Assembly (NCBI GenBank): GCA_030295235.1 | Contig: AP026137.1 | Span: 682,001-746,000 of the forward strand | Reading direction: 5' to 3' | Length of the DNA: 64,000 nucleotides | Source: Fistulifera solaris | Taxonomy: Eukaryota > Bacillariophyta > Bacillariophyceae > Naviculales > Stauroneidaceae | In this document: positions 10,589 through 20,130 of the stretch, piece by piece | Position numbering within the stretch: position 1 is the stretch's first letter | How the letters are laid out: each line of letters starts with the position of its first letter | Program-made: the position numbers and the translations under genes | The notes under the pieces: generated by a model | Seen by the model: only the letters and a program-made list of their open reading frames with translations | The model's database searches: none | What the model was told of the DNA's origin: nothing

Positions 10589-12492
10589 ATGATGAATAGA
10601 GTCGCGGAGGAAGTCGAGAGCAGTGATGGGAACCAACGTCAAGCAATAGAGAAATCAAATCAACATTGCAACAATGATTCGTCGGAAACGAACTCACTTC
10701 ATTGCGAAGATTGTGTCGCCGAAAGCGGATCATTTTCTGAGCTAATCGAAAAATCGAGTGCGTCAAAATTGATTATTAAGCGTGAACCTGAATTTCCCGA
10801 CCAAGAGAAAGGCGCATTGACTCTGCTATTACGAGATGATTCGTCACCAAAGCGACCATTGCAAGCATCGTCCAAATCTTCACGTCGCAGCAAGAAACAA
10901 CCTTGCGATACCGAATGTAATCCTGATCGTGATTCTTTTGACTGTGAGGACGGGGAATCGGAATATTTGAACAGCGAATGCACCGCACAACTTTGCTTGA
11001 CGACACTAGACGATACTGAGCCCGCGACAAAACGAAAAAGGTCCACATTCTCTCGCCGTAAAAGCCCCGACACTCTGACAGCATTTGAAAGGACTACAAG
11101 GCGATACAGAAAACGAATTGTTTGCTGTATGATATTTTTGTTATAGCAATGGTTTCCATGGGAATTACGTTGTTTATCAACGAGGGCAGTTCAGCAACCG
11201 TGAAACTCCAGCGGCTTTCCCAACCATCGGCCCCACCCAGCTCACTAGTCTCACTCCTACCATCTCGGGTCTTATAGCGGGTAATGATCGCGCAGACAAT
11301 GCGCCTTGTCTCAACGCTGTCGAGATCAAATTGGATGGACAAACAATATCCGGCATTTTTCATGCTCCAAGTTTCAACCTAACGCGATTCTTTTTATCGG
11401 TGGTGTGCCGCAGATAAAGTCCAATACCCTATTCTTTTCGGGCCAGCAGTCTACTACAAGTTCAACGGGAATGGGTTGATAACAACACTGCGTTTTTGCG
11501 GAGACAGTAGATACCGGCTCAATGTATACGACTCTTGCACGACAGGTCCGAGAGCGTATTACGACGAATCCTGCGTCGGTAGCGTTTCAACATTTTCGCC
11601 CGACTGTGCAACACTTACGTTTGATGCGGCAAATGATATCGACTATTTCATTCTCATTTCCACCAGTGAAAGTCGCGACAACGACTACGGAGCATATGAA
11701 ATTGCTCTGTCAAGTAATGACAGCTGCGAACGTGCTTCAGAGATACAAATTGACGGTTCGATTCTATCTGCTGCTGCACCGGAAGGATCTTTTCTAGGCT
11801 GTGATTCGACAAATCAAGGCGGTGCTTGGTATTCGGTGCTGGGGACCGGGGACTCGTTTACATTGAACACCTGTCCAAGCACTTCACCAGGGACGCAACT
11901 GACGGTTTACAACGGCGGTTGTGGAGAATCGCAAGAATGCATGGACACGAGCGAGGTCGGATACGCGTGCGCCGAGCAGGGGTCGGTGTCATGGGTATCT
12001 GAACCTGAGGAACGTTACTACATTCATGTCTACGGGTCCGGCGGTATGTTCAATCTTTCGGCCTTCCGCACTATGCCGAATGATCTGTGCGAAGGAGCTC
12101 AACCAATAAGTACCCAAATGACGCAAACCTATTCCGGTAATACATCGGATGCCACATCTGCCTCCGACGCCGCCATTCTGTGGTCGTCCATTTTCCCTTG
12201 TTCCAATTACAGCGGCAGTCCTGGTGTTTGGTACAGTATGCAAGGCGCTAACTTTATCAATGTGGATACCTGTGACGATGAAGGCTTCGAACCGCACATC
12301 CTTGTACTGCAAGGATCCTGCGACACTCTGGTCTGCACCGAAGTCTCCGTTGCAAAGCCATGTAGATCCGGTTCAGGAGCTCAAGTGTTGTGGAACCTCG
12401 TCCCTGGTGAAACGTACTATCTGTTCATTCATGGTCAAGAAAGAAACGAAACAGGTTCTTTTCAGCTATCCGTCACCGCTTTTGAACGGTAA
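10589..12492 (+). CDS. Single-pass surface protein with repeated cysteine-rich beta domains
   Basis: An N-terminal hydrophilic tail of ~165 residues (acidic and Ser-rich, ending TTRRYRKR) is followed by a membrane helix (IVCCMIF...VIAMVSMGITLFI), a Thr/Pro stalk (TPTISGLIAGND), and three copies of an extracellular domain. Each copy follows the plan Asp-x-Cys, Ala, GxWY (AWYSVLG, VWYSMQG), then Cys and a late CxE/CxD pair. Such repeats are common in diatom surface proteins of unknown role. Intron 11371-11413 (43 nt) joins HAP to NKVQYPILFG. The tail, helix and stalk lie in three frames that connect if the T5 run 11135-11139 and the G3 run 11184-11186 are each one base longer. ATG 10589 is chosen as the first in frame. 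Topology is inferred. Confidence 0.65.
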
Positions 12493-13656
12493 GCGTCACT
12501 GCTTCGAGTAAAAAAATTGTAAGTCCATGTTTTTAAAGACACAAATGAACAAGTAGTAAGAACCGCAGATCCATCAGTTGGTGGTGCATCGCGTATCTCG
12601 ACATGGGAATTTTGTACAGCAGACACCTTTCGGTGTGCACCGCACAAAGATGTATAACAGTTCCGTACAGGTCTATGATATGGATGGTTCATCATCACTT
12701 GGATATTTCTATTGCATTCGAGTCAAGGCAGTGAACAATATAAACGTACCTTGACTATCATCTTATTTCATACTGTCGCACAAATTTTTAAGACAAACGA
12801 ATCGATCTGTAAAAAAGGATGAACATGAGATGAATTGTCGCAAAAGCTTCCAGAGAATGTCTTCATAATAAAGCACGCATTTTGTTGTTCGTCTGTCTTG
12901 TCTGAAATGTGATCACGGTGCATCATTTGACACGCATGAATGATTTGTTGATACAGATACTATCTTCCTCCGATGAGATGCGTGCCAAGAGAAGAGCCCA
13001 TGAGATAGAAAAACTTACGTCGAACGAAATGCCGACTCGAAATTCCTTTCAAACCTCTTGCAACATCACGTGGATCTTCCACTGTGGTACCAGCGGTCGT
13101 GTAACTCAGTGTTTTCCTCCCATGGCTTCATTATTTCTTTTCAACGGATCATGGTCAATGGATGGCGTTCGGCATCTTTCATTGGAACGACGGTCGATCG
13201 ACTAGCCTTAGCTATAATGGAGGTGCATCTTCCGTAATTAGCATTTACTTAGGGAGCAAGCTTACTGTTTTCATAATACTCTTGAAATATCTTGTTTTAA
13301 TGATTGGATAGTCGTACCATTGGCTGATAGTCCAGAGTAGAATCCAAGATGATTTCGAACTTTGAACCATGTTCTCTCGTTTTTACTCTATGACTGATGA
13401 CCTCGATGACCGCACCTTTTTGACTATAACAAATAGAGTATTGTTCACATAACGATACGACACTTAGCGATCGCAAGGATCTTCGAAGTGCCAAACCGAA
13501 TGTGTATCGTGTATATCTCGTTGCCGCATGTTGCATTTCAAATTTCAACGCTTTTCACAACTTGACGTCGTTGACAACTTCTCAGAGCACTCATCATTAT
13601 TTTTCCTGCTTTCCTTCATTCAAACAAATCTTTGTCTCTCTGACTAAAGCCACAAG
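12493..13656. other. Intergenic, no supportable gene
   Basis: 1.16 kb. Open frames of 80-100 codons exist on both strands (12909-13205 plus, 13297-13548 minus), but none shows a domain, composition bias or splice structure, and I do not call them. No repeat family of this window occurs here. Confidence 0.5.
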
Positions 13657-14758
13657 ATGATGTTACGAAGTATACTGCTAATGGTTACCCTCTTCTGGGC
13701 GACAACAACGGCACAAACGCTAGTCCCCGACGAGTTCTTTTTCGAGTATCGTTTCTTTGCCAATACGGCCGGTGAAGCCAACGCCACAGATGCTCCACTT
13801 GCCGTCATGTTAAAGTCCTTGCAAAATCATTTGAATGAATATATTGCTTCGTTCGAGAATGCCGCGGTCGTTATTGATTCCATTGATTACTTCAGTCGTG
13901 GCAAGTCATACAGTGTCGGCTTTTTTTCTCTCCTCTCGTTTGAGCCATTTTTTCTGACATTCTGTGGTTACAGCACCCTGCTCGGAAGAAGACTTTGAAT
14001 TAGAATACTCGGACTGTGGAACGTATCGTTCGAACGTGGTTCTCAATCTGGCCAGTGAGTACGATCCAGTTGTCGTGAAACAAGTTCTGACGAGAGAAAT
14101 TCAAACCTTTGTTGAGGACAGCTACGCGAATGAAACCAATAATCAAGTCGATACGTTATACGATTATCCCAAATGGGTGCAAACGACAGTTTACATGGAA
14201 CTGGTGGGTGTGTCGACACCGATGGATGACGATGAAATGTTTTTGTTCTTGCAGGAATTCGAAGATGGTTTTCGACCACAAATGGAAGAAGACAATTATG
14301 ATTGGGTCAAAAATGAAATACTGTACCAAGAAATCATGGACAATCGCGAAGAATTCAACGTGCAGGAACGAAATGTGATCAATAAAGTCAAACTCATGCC
14401 CAAAGCGACGTGTTCCGGTGACTCGTGCAACGACGAAAACTTTTACAATTATCTCGTGGTGAATTTAGACGCCTTCACGGGTGAATTCTTGGGTCGGTTA
14501 CAAGGAGTGTCACCCAATGGGGCGGATGATTATTATACCGATATCATACAAATCATTGTACGCAACGATCAACTCGAAATACCCGAATTGCCCCCCGAGG
14601 AAAACTTGGATCCCACCGCGAGCCAAGCGGGAGATGACAAGGACATTCCCTTTTGGTTGTGGATCCTGGCGTTACTCGCGGTCATCACGGTCGTCGTCAC
14701 ACTCATCTATGTCTGTATTCTGTCGCCCGCGGCGAAAAGCGGCAGAACAGAAGGATGA
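13657..14758 (+). CDS. Secreted-type single-pass membrane protein, unknown function
   Basis: Two exons, 13657-13912 and 13974-14758, joined phase 1 by a 61-nt intron (KSY-T-PCSEEDF). A signal peptide (MMLRSILLMVTLFWATTTA) is followed by ~290 residues of acidic extracellular domain with a CSEEDFELEYSDC cysteine pair and CSGDSC, then one membrane helix (FWLWILALLAVITVVVTLIY) and a short basic tail (SPAAKSGRTEG). So it is a type I membrane protein, at the plasma membrane or in the secretory path. I recognise no enzyme or receptor domain. Small predicted type I proteins of this plan are frequent in diatoms; a link to the cell wall is only a guess. Confidence 0.75.
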
Positions 14759-15154
14759 CGAAAACGGATATGAACGTCCGAGCCACCACAGCATGAATCC
14801 GGATGACCCGGCGTCGCCGGGAGACGCCTATATAGTTGCTGTCAGCACATATCATGCACACTTTTGATTGTAATCTTTCAATGAACTGTATTAACTAGGT
14901 TTAATGTCCGAATCCTTAGCACTTCATGTATTTCATATTGGTGACGCATAATTGAAGGTGATGATGTGTACGTATAGATTCATTGCAGGGGTATCTTTCT
15001 TGAAGCTTGTCGAAAACAACTATTGCAGAAATAGGAACCATAAAGTCTAACGAGTTCTTGGGAGATTGATCATCACTGTGCAATTCGTTAGTAGCAAATA
15101 CTTCTTGCATGCGTGTTTTCTTTGTTCGACAGGTCCATGATTTGAGACAGTCGC
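14759..15154. other. Intergenic between convergent genes
   Basis: 396 bp holding the 3' ends of two convergent genes. No gene, RNA or known repeat seen. Confidence 0.5.
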
Positions 15155-15904
15155 TTAAAACTCCATCGCCATTTGTCGCTTCGCTTTGTTGATTCGTTTC
15201 ACAACCGCATCGATTTCGTCATCTTGTAAAGTGAAAACGCCAAAGACTTCCTCCAAGGACTTGGACGTATCTTCGAACGCTCCCATACATTCTAAAGTCA
15301 TCCGGTCCAAGAACGTTTTCGGAAGATGCGTGTCACTGGAGAGTAATGTCATGTCGTCCATAGTCACCGTGTCGTCGTAGGTATAAACCGTTGTAGCATC
15401 GTCGAATTTGGGTTCGGGTGTCACAATCCGTGTTCGGCGTGGTGCGTAAGAGATATCATCCTCCATATTGTGTCGTTCCGAGTCCAACGTCGTGTCGGCA
15501 GTCAAAGGATACGGTGTTTCGTGATGTCGTGATATATGCGGGTGGCTCGTTTGGGGAAGGCGTTGTCGTTCGGAGGTATTCCGATGAAACATACGCTCGA
15601 CTCGTAAGTCGTCGTATTGAGCGCGCCGTTCGGCATCGCCCAATATCCGGACCGCCAGTACCAAGGCATCCATTTGTTTTTGACAATCGTGACCTTGTTC
15701 TAATTTGTGTAACAATTCGCGACGTTTCACAAAAAACGCGTTGTGTATTTCGCGACACGTCGCGTGGGTTGATACTCGCAAACAATCTTGATACAAATCG
15801 GCGTAAGGACCAAACACTTCATCGACGACTTGTAAATCGAGCGATGAGGGATTATTGTTGGCTGGTTGTGTCCTAGTGGACGTTTGTAATAGACTTCGTC
15901 GCAT
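15155..15904 (-). CDS. Degenerate J-domain protein without HPD
   Basis: 249 residues. Residues ~35-105 align in plan with a DnaJ J-domain: ADLYQDCLRVSTHATCREIH for helices I-II, a basic helix (AFFVKRRELLHKL), and a helix III-like ALVLAVRILGDAERRAQYD. The HPD tripeptide needed to stimulate Hsp70 ATPase is absent; EQGHD stands near where it would be. It may therefore bind without stimulating, or be a J-like (type IV) protein. The rest is low complexity, rich in Thr/Asp, ending in a possible helix (DEIDAVVKRINKAKRQMAMEF). Single exon, start ATG 15904. The J-fold call is moderate. Confidence 0.6.
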   Translation of the reverse strand: MRRSLLQTSTRTQPANNNPSSLDLQVVDEVFGPYADLYQDCLRVSTHATCREIHNAFFVKRRELLHKLEQGHDCQKQMDALVLAVRILGDAERRAQYDDLRVERMFHRNTSERQRLPQTSHPHISRHHETPYPLTADTTLDSERHNMEDDISYAPRRTRIVTPEPKFDDATTVYTYDDTVTMDDMTLLSSDTHLPKTFLDRMTLECMGAFEDTSKSLEEVFGVFTLQDDEIDAVVKRINKAKRQMAMEF

Positions 15905-17115
15905 TTGAATAATTGAAATGAATGCAGGTTCGCTTGTGTTTTTTTGAATTTTGGATCAAAATGCAAATAATGGTGTTTGTAGACCGAAACGAGCCCACCT
16001 TTTTACTATCCTGTAACCTGTACCAGGTACAGTACATGTACATGGTCCTTCTCTTCGTCGTGAGCGGGAAACGCGCGCAGGACATCTCAACGGAACGCCA
16101 GCATTGCCATATAATTGTAGTATGGCGGAAAGAGAAGATTACTTTTTCTATCGTGACACACCTTTTCAGTCCCGTATCACTATGGAGACACTCATGACAA
16201 TGAAGCAACACCACCTCCTTTTGCGCAAAACAGTAGAAAACTATTTGAATAACTTAAGGATATTAAATGTTGCAAAGCCTGTTGAAAGAGACGATAGACA
16301 CCGGTTTTCGAGAAGCGGGTCAAGATGACGATTTCTGTTGCCGAAGATTTATTTTATAGAAAATAATAGGGCTGTTATAGCGATAACACCTGCCATAAAC
16401 AAATGCGAACTCACGAATCAAATCTGCCTGTTTTCTTTTAATGTCTGATTACGTCAACAAACAAGAAATCTCGTTATTGCTGCTGAATGAGTAAGAATGC
16501 TGTAGCTTGCGCTGAATCATGTTTATATATTCGCTAACCATCGGACTTAGTTAGGCAAGGTATTTCAATTCCATTTCCATCGTCTCGGCTCTAGACTCTA
16601 GGTTAAGTTCGCCTTAGCATGTCCGTAGTCCGTAGGCTGGCGGACGAGTTTTCGGTTTCGAGTTCGCTTCGTTTCTTGCAGTATCGAATTATTTGTGGTC
16701 ACTCATTAACCGTTTTACCGATTCAAAAATTTCGTCTACTATTTTGTATCGGAGAAGAACTTGTTCAGCGGTACCTTTTACAATAAATTATATACCAGAA
16801 CTCCAACGGATTTTTGAAAGCCGAAATTTCGCCTATGTAAATATTTTTAGTAGCGGTGCGGTACTCGTCCCAAAGACCTTTACTTCTTGCTGGATACAAA
16901 GTAGCCAACGCGAGCGTAGCACTCCCTTCCGTGGACGTATAGCTTGGATTACGTCCGCAGGACTCGACCTGGCCTCGGTGTTGCACTTGTTGCTGTCCTT
17001 GTGCTTATCATCAACATCAAAGCATTCCTCTCTATTCATACTAATTCAAATATCCACTGAATCAGATTTATTTTCATTGAAAGAACTCTGATCCAGGCAT
17101 CCAAAGTATTGTGCA
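15905..17115. other. Intergenic, probable divergent promoters
   Basis: 1.2 kb between divergent genes. It includes a palindromic cluster at about 16017-16045 (TGTACCAGGTACAGTACATG). Open frames such as 16693-17091 have no recognisable content. No RNA gene seen. Confidence 0.5.
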
Positions 17116-18453
17116 ATGAAATCGCCAACAACCAATTTGTTCGATTCGCCCCTTTCCCACCACGCGGAAAAAACACCTCTACGGCGCCGAGAAAATGATT
17201 CGTTTGCTGCACCAACCTACCATACGGGGTCCATTGGAGAATTGCCAGTGCTCTCTCATCATCAACGTCGAGTGAGAAGGCAAGCCAGCGATACCGAGCG
17301 ACTGATTCGGATGGGAATGAAAGCGGTGTTGCTGTCTCCTGTCGTGGTCTTGGTGATATGGAGTGTCTTTTTAGTAACATCCAAGCCGATGACATCCAAC
17401 GCACGAGCGGCGGTTCGTGTCCCCGTTCGACCCAAGTCCGGTGGCCTGGTCGATGTCCATCAGAATGCTGGTTTCATAGTGCCGCTCAATGCCATTAACA
17501 ACAATGTCGTGGCCAACACCATGAGCGGAAACGCAAATTCGCTCGTCGTTGCTCGTCCGCACCCGCATCCTCGCGAGGAAGGACCGGTCGTTTACTTGCA
17601 ACCTCCGGCTTATGGTTCGGGAGTTCCGGCATCGGGCATGGTACAAACATTACAAGGACAACCATTGCAGTCAGAGACGATGCTGGGAGCAGGGATGATG
17701 ATGCAAGCGCAACCGATGCAACAGGACACACTGCAAGAACAAAATAATCTTTTGGTACAACCGCCCATGCAAGCACAAGCTGCACAAAATATCATTGTGC
17801 AACCACCCAATCTACAATCGCAAACACTGCAAGGACAAACGTACATGATGCAAGCACAACCGATGGAGGCTGAAACAATGCAGGGACAGAACAACATGGT
17901 ACAGCCCAGCATGGGAAGGAGTCAACCCGCTGTTCAGCCGGGTGTTGCGGTGCGGTATTACTATTACGATCCGGCGCAAACCAAGCAAGATGCATCGGGC
18001 AACCTCATTCTACCCGATACCGTTTATGATAGCCGAGGGCGTGCGGTTCCTCTGGCGTTATTGCAACAAGATGCTGTGCTCCAACAGGATCCTCCGCGCG
18101 GGGTCTTCCACCACGACAACTTTACCAACGATTCCAGTATTCCACGCATCAATATCACTTATTCCCACCCCAACACGGTGCAAACACGCAAGGAACGGAA
18201 AAAGCAGGCCGCGTTTGTTGCCGCGGAAGAGACCGTCGGAACGGATCAATCAATCATTGTTGGAACGGCCGGTATCATGGCGCTTTTGGTCGGAGCCTTG
18301 TCCGCCCGAAGGTTACGATCCAAAGGAATCCTTTCGTTGTGCATGGATGACGAAAACTTGCAAGACGAAGCCGCGTATGATACAGCTTTCACCACATCGG
18401 GATCATACAACACTTTCGCTTGGAAGGGGGATCTGGAAAAATTTGATGTATAG
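17116..18453 (+). CDS. Two-helix membrane protein with Gln/Met-rich repeats
   Basis: 445 residues, single exon, start ATG 17116 and no earlier in-frame ATG close by. Layout: a basic Arg-rich head (~65 residues); a membrane helix (MKAVLLSPVVVLVIWSVFLV); a region of ~200 residues with imperfect repeats of the types MQAQPM, LQGQ and VQPP, very rich in Gln and Met; a YYYYDP segment; two NxS/NxT sites (NFTNDSS, NITYS); a second weak helix (SIIVGTAGIMALLVGALSA); and a short acidic tail. Both ends would face the same side, probably cytosolic. I do not recognise a family. Gln/Met repeats inside the secretory lumen recall low-complexity diatom wall or silica-vesicle proteins, but that is only analogy. 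Confidence 0.7.
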   Translation: MKSPTTNLFDSPLSHHAEKTPLRRRENDSFAAPTYHTGSIGELPVLSHHQRRVRRQASDTERLIRMGMKAVLLSPVVVLVIWSVFLVTSKPMTSNARAAVRVPVRPKSGGLVDVHQNAGFIVPLNAINNNVVANTMSGNANSLVVARPHPHPREEGPVVYLQPPAYGSGVPASGMVQTLQGQPLQSETMLGAGMMMQAQPMQQDTLQEQNNLLVQPPMQAQAAQNIIVQPPNLQSQTLQGQTYMMQAQPMEAETMQGQNNMVQPSMGRSQPAVQPGVAVRYYYYDPAQTKQDASGNLILPDTVYDSRGRAVPLALLQQDAVLQQDPPRGVFHHDNFTNDSSIPRINITYSHPNTVQTRKERKKQAAFVAAEETVGTDQSIIVGTAGIMALLVGALSARRLRSKGILSLCMDDENLQDEAAYDTAFTTSGSYNTFAWKGDLEKFDV

Positions 18454-18841
18454 TGAGGCGGAGGAGTTTGAAATTTAGTTTCTGTGGCTTGTGACTAATT
18501 TAATCATCGACTTGTTTCTCTCTAAAATTAGCTTAAATGCGAAAGAAATAGCGATGTGGACACCTCATAGCTCAGAACTAGTTAGAGCAGCGATATTAGA
18601 GCATTAGCAAAGGCTGATGAACCGTTGGAAATTATTGTACCGTACACACTAGCTGGTTCGACCAACCGCAAGATACAAAGATACTCCGAACTCCCGATAA
18701 CTTGCCGAACCTCTGGCCTACTTTTTCTGAGATACTGAATGGTTCAACATTTTCGCTTCATCGCTTTTCCACGTTGACTTTTCTTTTCGTCGGCATCTCA
18801 TTCCTCGCTTCGTCGTCTTCAACAACAATAATACTAATATC
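18454..18841. other. Intergenic, no gene
   Basis: 388 bp upstream of the nuclease gene. A tRNA A-box-like word (TAGCTCAG...GTTAGAGC near 18569) was tested and rejected. The last 100 bp are pyrimidine-rich and end in CAACAACAATAATACTAATATC before the ATG, as in a leader. Confidence 0.5.
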
Positions 18842-19579
18842 ATGGGTGCCTGTAGCTCTATTTTAAAGCAGATTATAGTCGTGGCCGCCAACGAAGTGGC
18901 ACAGCAGCAAGAAGAGTCCAAGCCGACCTCGCAACAGCCGGCAAAGCCCTCATTACATCATGACGAGTTCAAACCCTCCTCGCAAAAGGTATCTAGCGGC
19001 GATGCCGTCTATTCTAGTTTGCCTGCCAATGCTGAGAAAGTCGATGTGCGCAATGTGTACGACGGAGATACGTTAACCTTGAAGAATGAGGACCGAGTTC
19101 GCTTTGTCGGAATTGATACCCCAGAAATCAAGGAAAACGAGCCGTTTGCCGCCGAAGCAAAAGAATACACGAGGAGTCGGTGCAACAAGGGTGATCTTTA
19201 TTTGGTACAAAGCAGAGGAAGAGACAAGTTCGACCGTATTTTAGCGTATGCTTATGTCCGACAAGATGACGGAAGCTTCCTATGCTTAAACGAAGGTCTT
19301 GTGGCATCCGGGCTTGCTGTGGCGTATTCGCCGTCCGTATCGGAACGCCCTGACAACTGGGACAAGTTATTGTCTTTGCAAAGCCGTGCGCGCGAAAAAG
19401 GTCTGGGGCGTTGGAGCCAGTTCGAAGATCGTGATGTTGTCAAAACGGCGAATGGTAGCGCTTACCATTTACGTTCTTGTGAACACTTGTCAAGCGTAAG
19501 GAATTTGACAGAAATGAAAGAGAGTGAAGCGATAGAAAAAGGATTACATCCTTGTCGATCGTGTTTGACTCTTGGGTAA
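18842..19579 (+). CDS. Membrane-anchored staphylococcal-nuclease-type enzyme, CAN-like
   Basis: 245 residues. The N-terminus MGACSS has Gly2, Cys4 and Ser6, fitting N-myristoylation plus palmitoylation, so the enzyme probably sits on the cytosolic face of a membrane, as plant Ca2+-dependent nucleases CAN1/CAN2 do. A Ser/Gln-rich linker leads to the SNase core (about residues 65-195): NVYDGDTLTL, VRFVGIDTPE with the catalytic Arg/Asp, a KFDRILAYAYV strand, and ASGLAVAY. It would cut single-stranded or unwound DNA and RNA with Ca2+. The C-terminus adds AYHLRSCEHL and HPCRSC, a short His/Cys pattern like the Ada-type metal-binding tail found on some bacterial nucleases. Single exon, clear ATG, no breaks. 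Confidence 0.85.
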   Translation: MGACSSILKQIIVVAANEVAQQQEESKPTSQQPAKPSLHHDEFKPSSQKVSSGDAVYSSLPANAEKVDVRNVYDGDTLTLKNEDRVRFVGIDTPEIKENEPFAAEAKEYTRSRCNKGDLYLVQSRGRDKFDRILAYAYVRQDDGSFLCLNEGLVASGLAVAYSPSVSERPDNWDKLLSLQSRAREKGLGRWSQFEDRDVVKTANGSAYHLRSCEHLSSVRNLTEMKESEAIEKGLHPCRSCLTLG

Positions 19580-19839
19580 AGTTGGGGGCGAAATACATTG
19601 ATTAACGAAGTTCGTGATCCAGCTGTCTGGTGTGAAACCTAGGCCGAGAAGTAAGGCAATGGTAACTGGTTGATGATCATATTTATCGATACGTCTGACA
19701 TATGTCTCTTGCAAGTAGATGAGTGAATTCTGTTTTACTCAACAATTCCTTTCATTGGTTAAACTATGTCAAAGATCATCCCAGCCCAAATAAATCTCAT
19801 GATCCAATACTCTATCGTCAAGAAAAATTGGGGGATTGG

Positions 19840-20130
19840 TATTTACACGTGTCCAGAAAATCTGGACCATTTGTATTTTCACATTTCCAGGAAACCACGG
19901 CGAGTGGTTTTTTTACACTCTGTCCAGAAACTATGGACCTAATGTTTTTTTCGTTCCAGGACACCTGGGCGTGGGCCAGGAAATCTGAACCAGTTGTATT
20001 TTCACGTTCCCATGAAATGTGGGCGTGGGGTATTTACGCGTGGTCAAGAAAATCTGGACCAGTTCTATTTTCACGATCCCAGGATATCTGGGATTGTGAT
20101 ATTCACAAATGTCCAGAAAATCTGGACAGG
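19840..20130 (+). repeat. Minisatellite of CCAGAAAATCTGG units
   Basis: About eight degenerate units of 34-40 bp, each with a partly palindromic core (GTCCAGAAAATCTGGACC) followed by a GTATTTTCACG-like spacer. It abuts the satellite array directly at 20131. Because the unit lacks stops in one frame, it makes a spurious 155-codon frame that I do not call. Related to the repeats at 4.25-4.59 kb and, inverted, 43.68-43.87 kb. Confidence 0.85.

Noticed and set aside
12909-13205. 98-codon plus-strand frame
   Set aside because: No domain, no compositional signal, no splice partner.
16693-17091. 132-codon frame before the Q/M-rich gene
   Set aside because: Lies in a likely promoter, with no family resemblance or coding bias.
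18560-18670. tRNA-like A-box (TAGCTCAG...GTTAGAGC) with a downstream GGTTCGACC
   Set aside because: No 7-bp acceptor stem, no anticodon stem, and the T-stem does not pair; spacing between the boxes is too long without a believable intron.
19840-20130. CRISPR-like array
   Set aside because: Units are degenerate, spacers are themselves repeated, the genome is eukaryotic and no cas gene is present.
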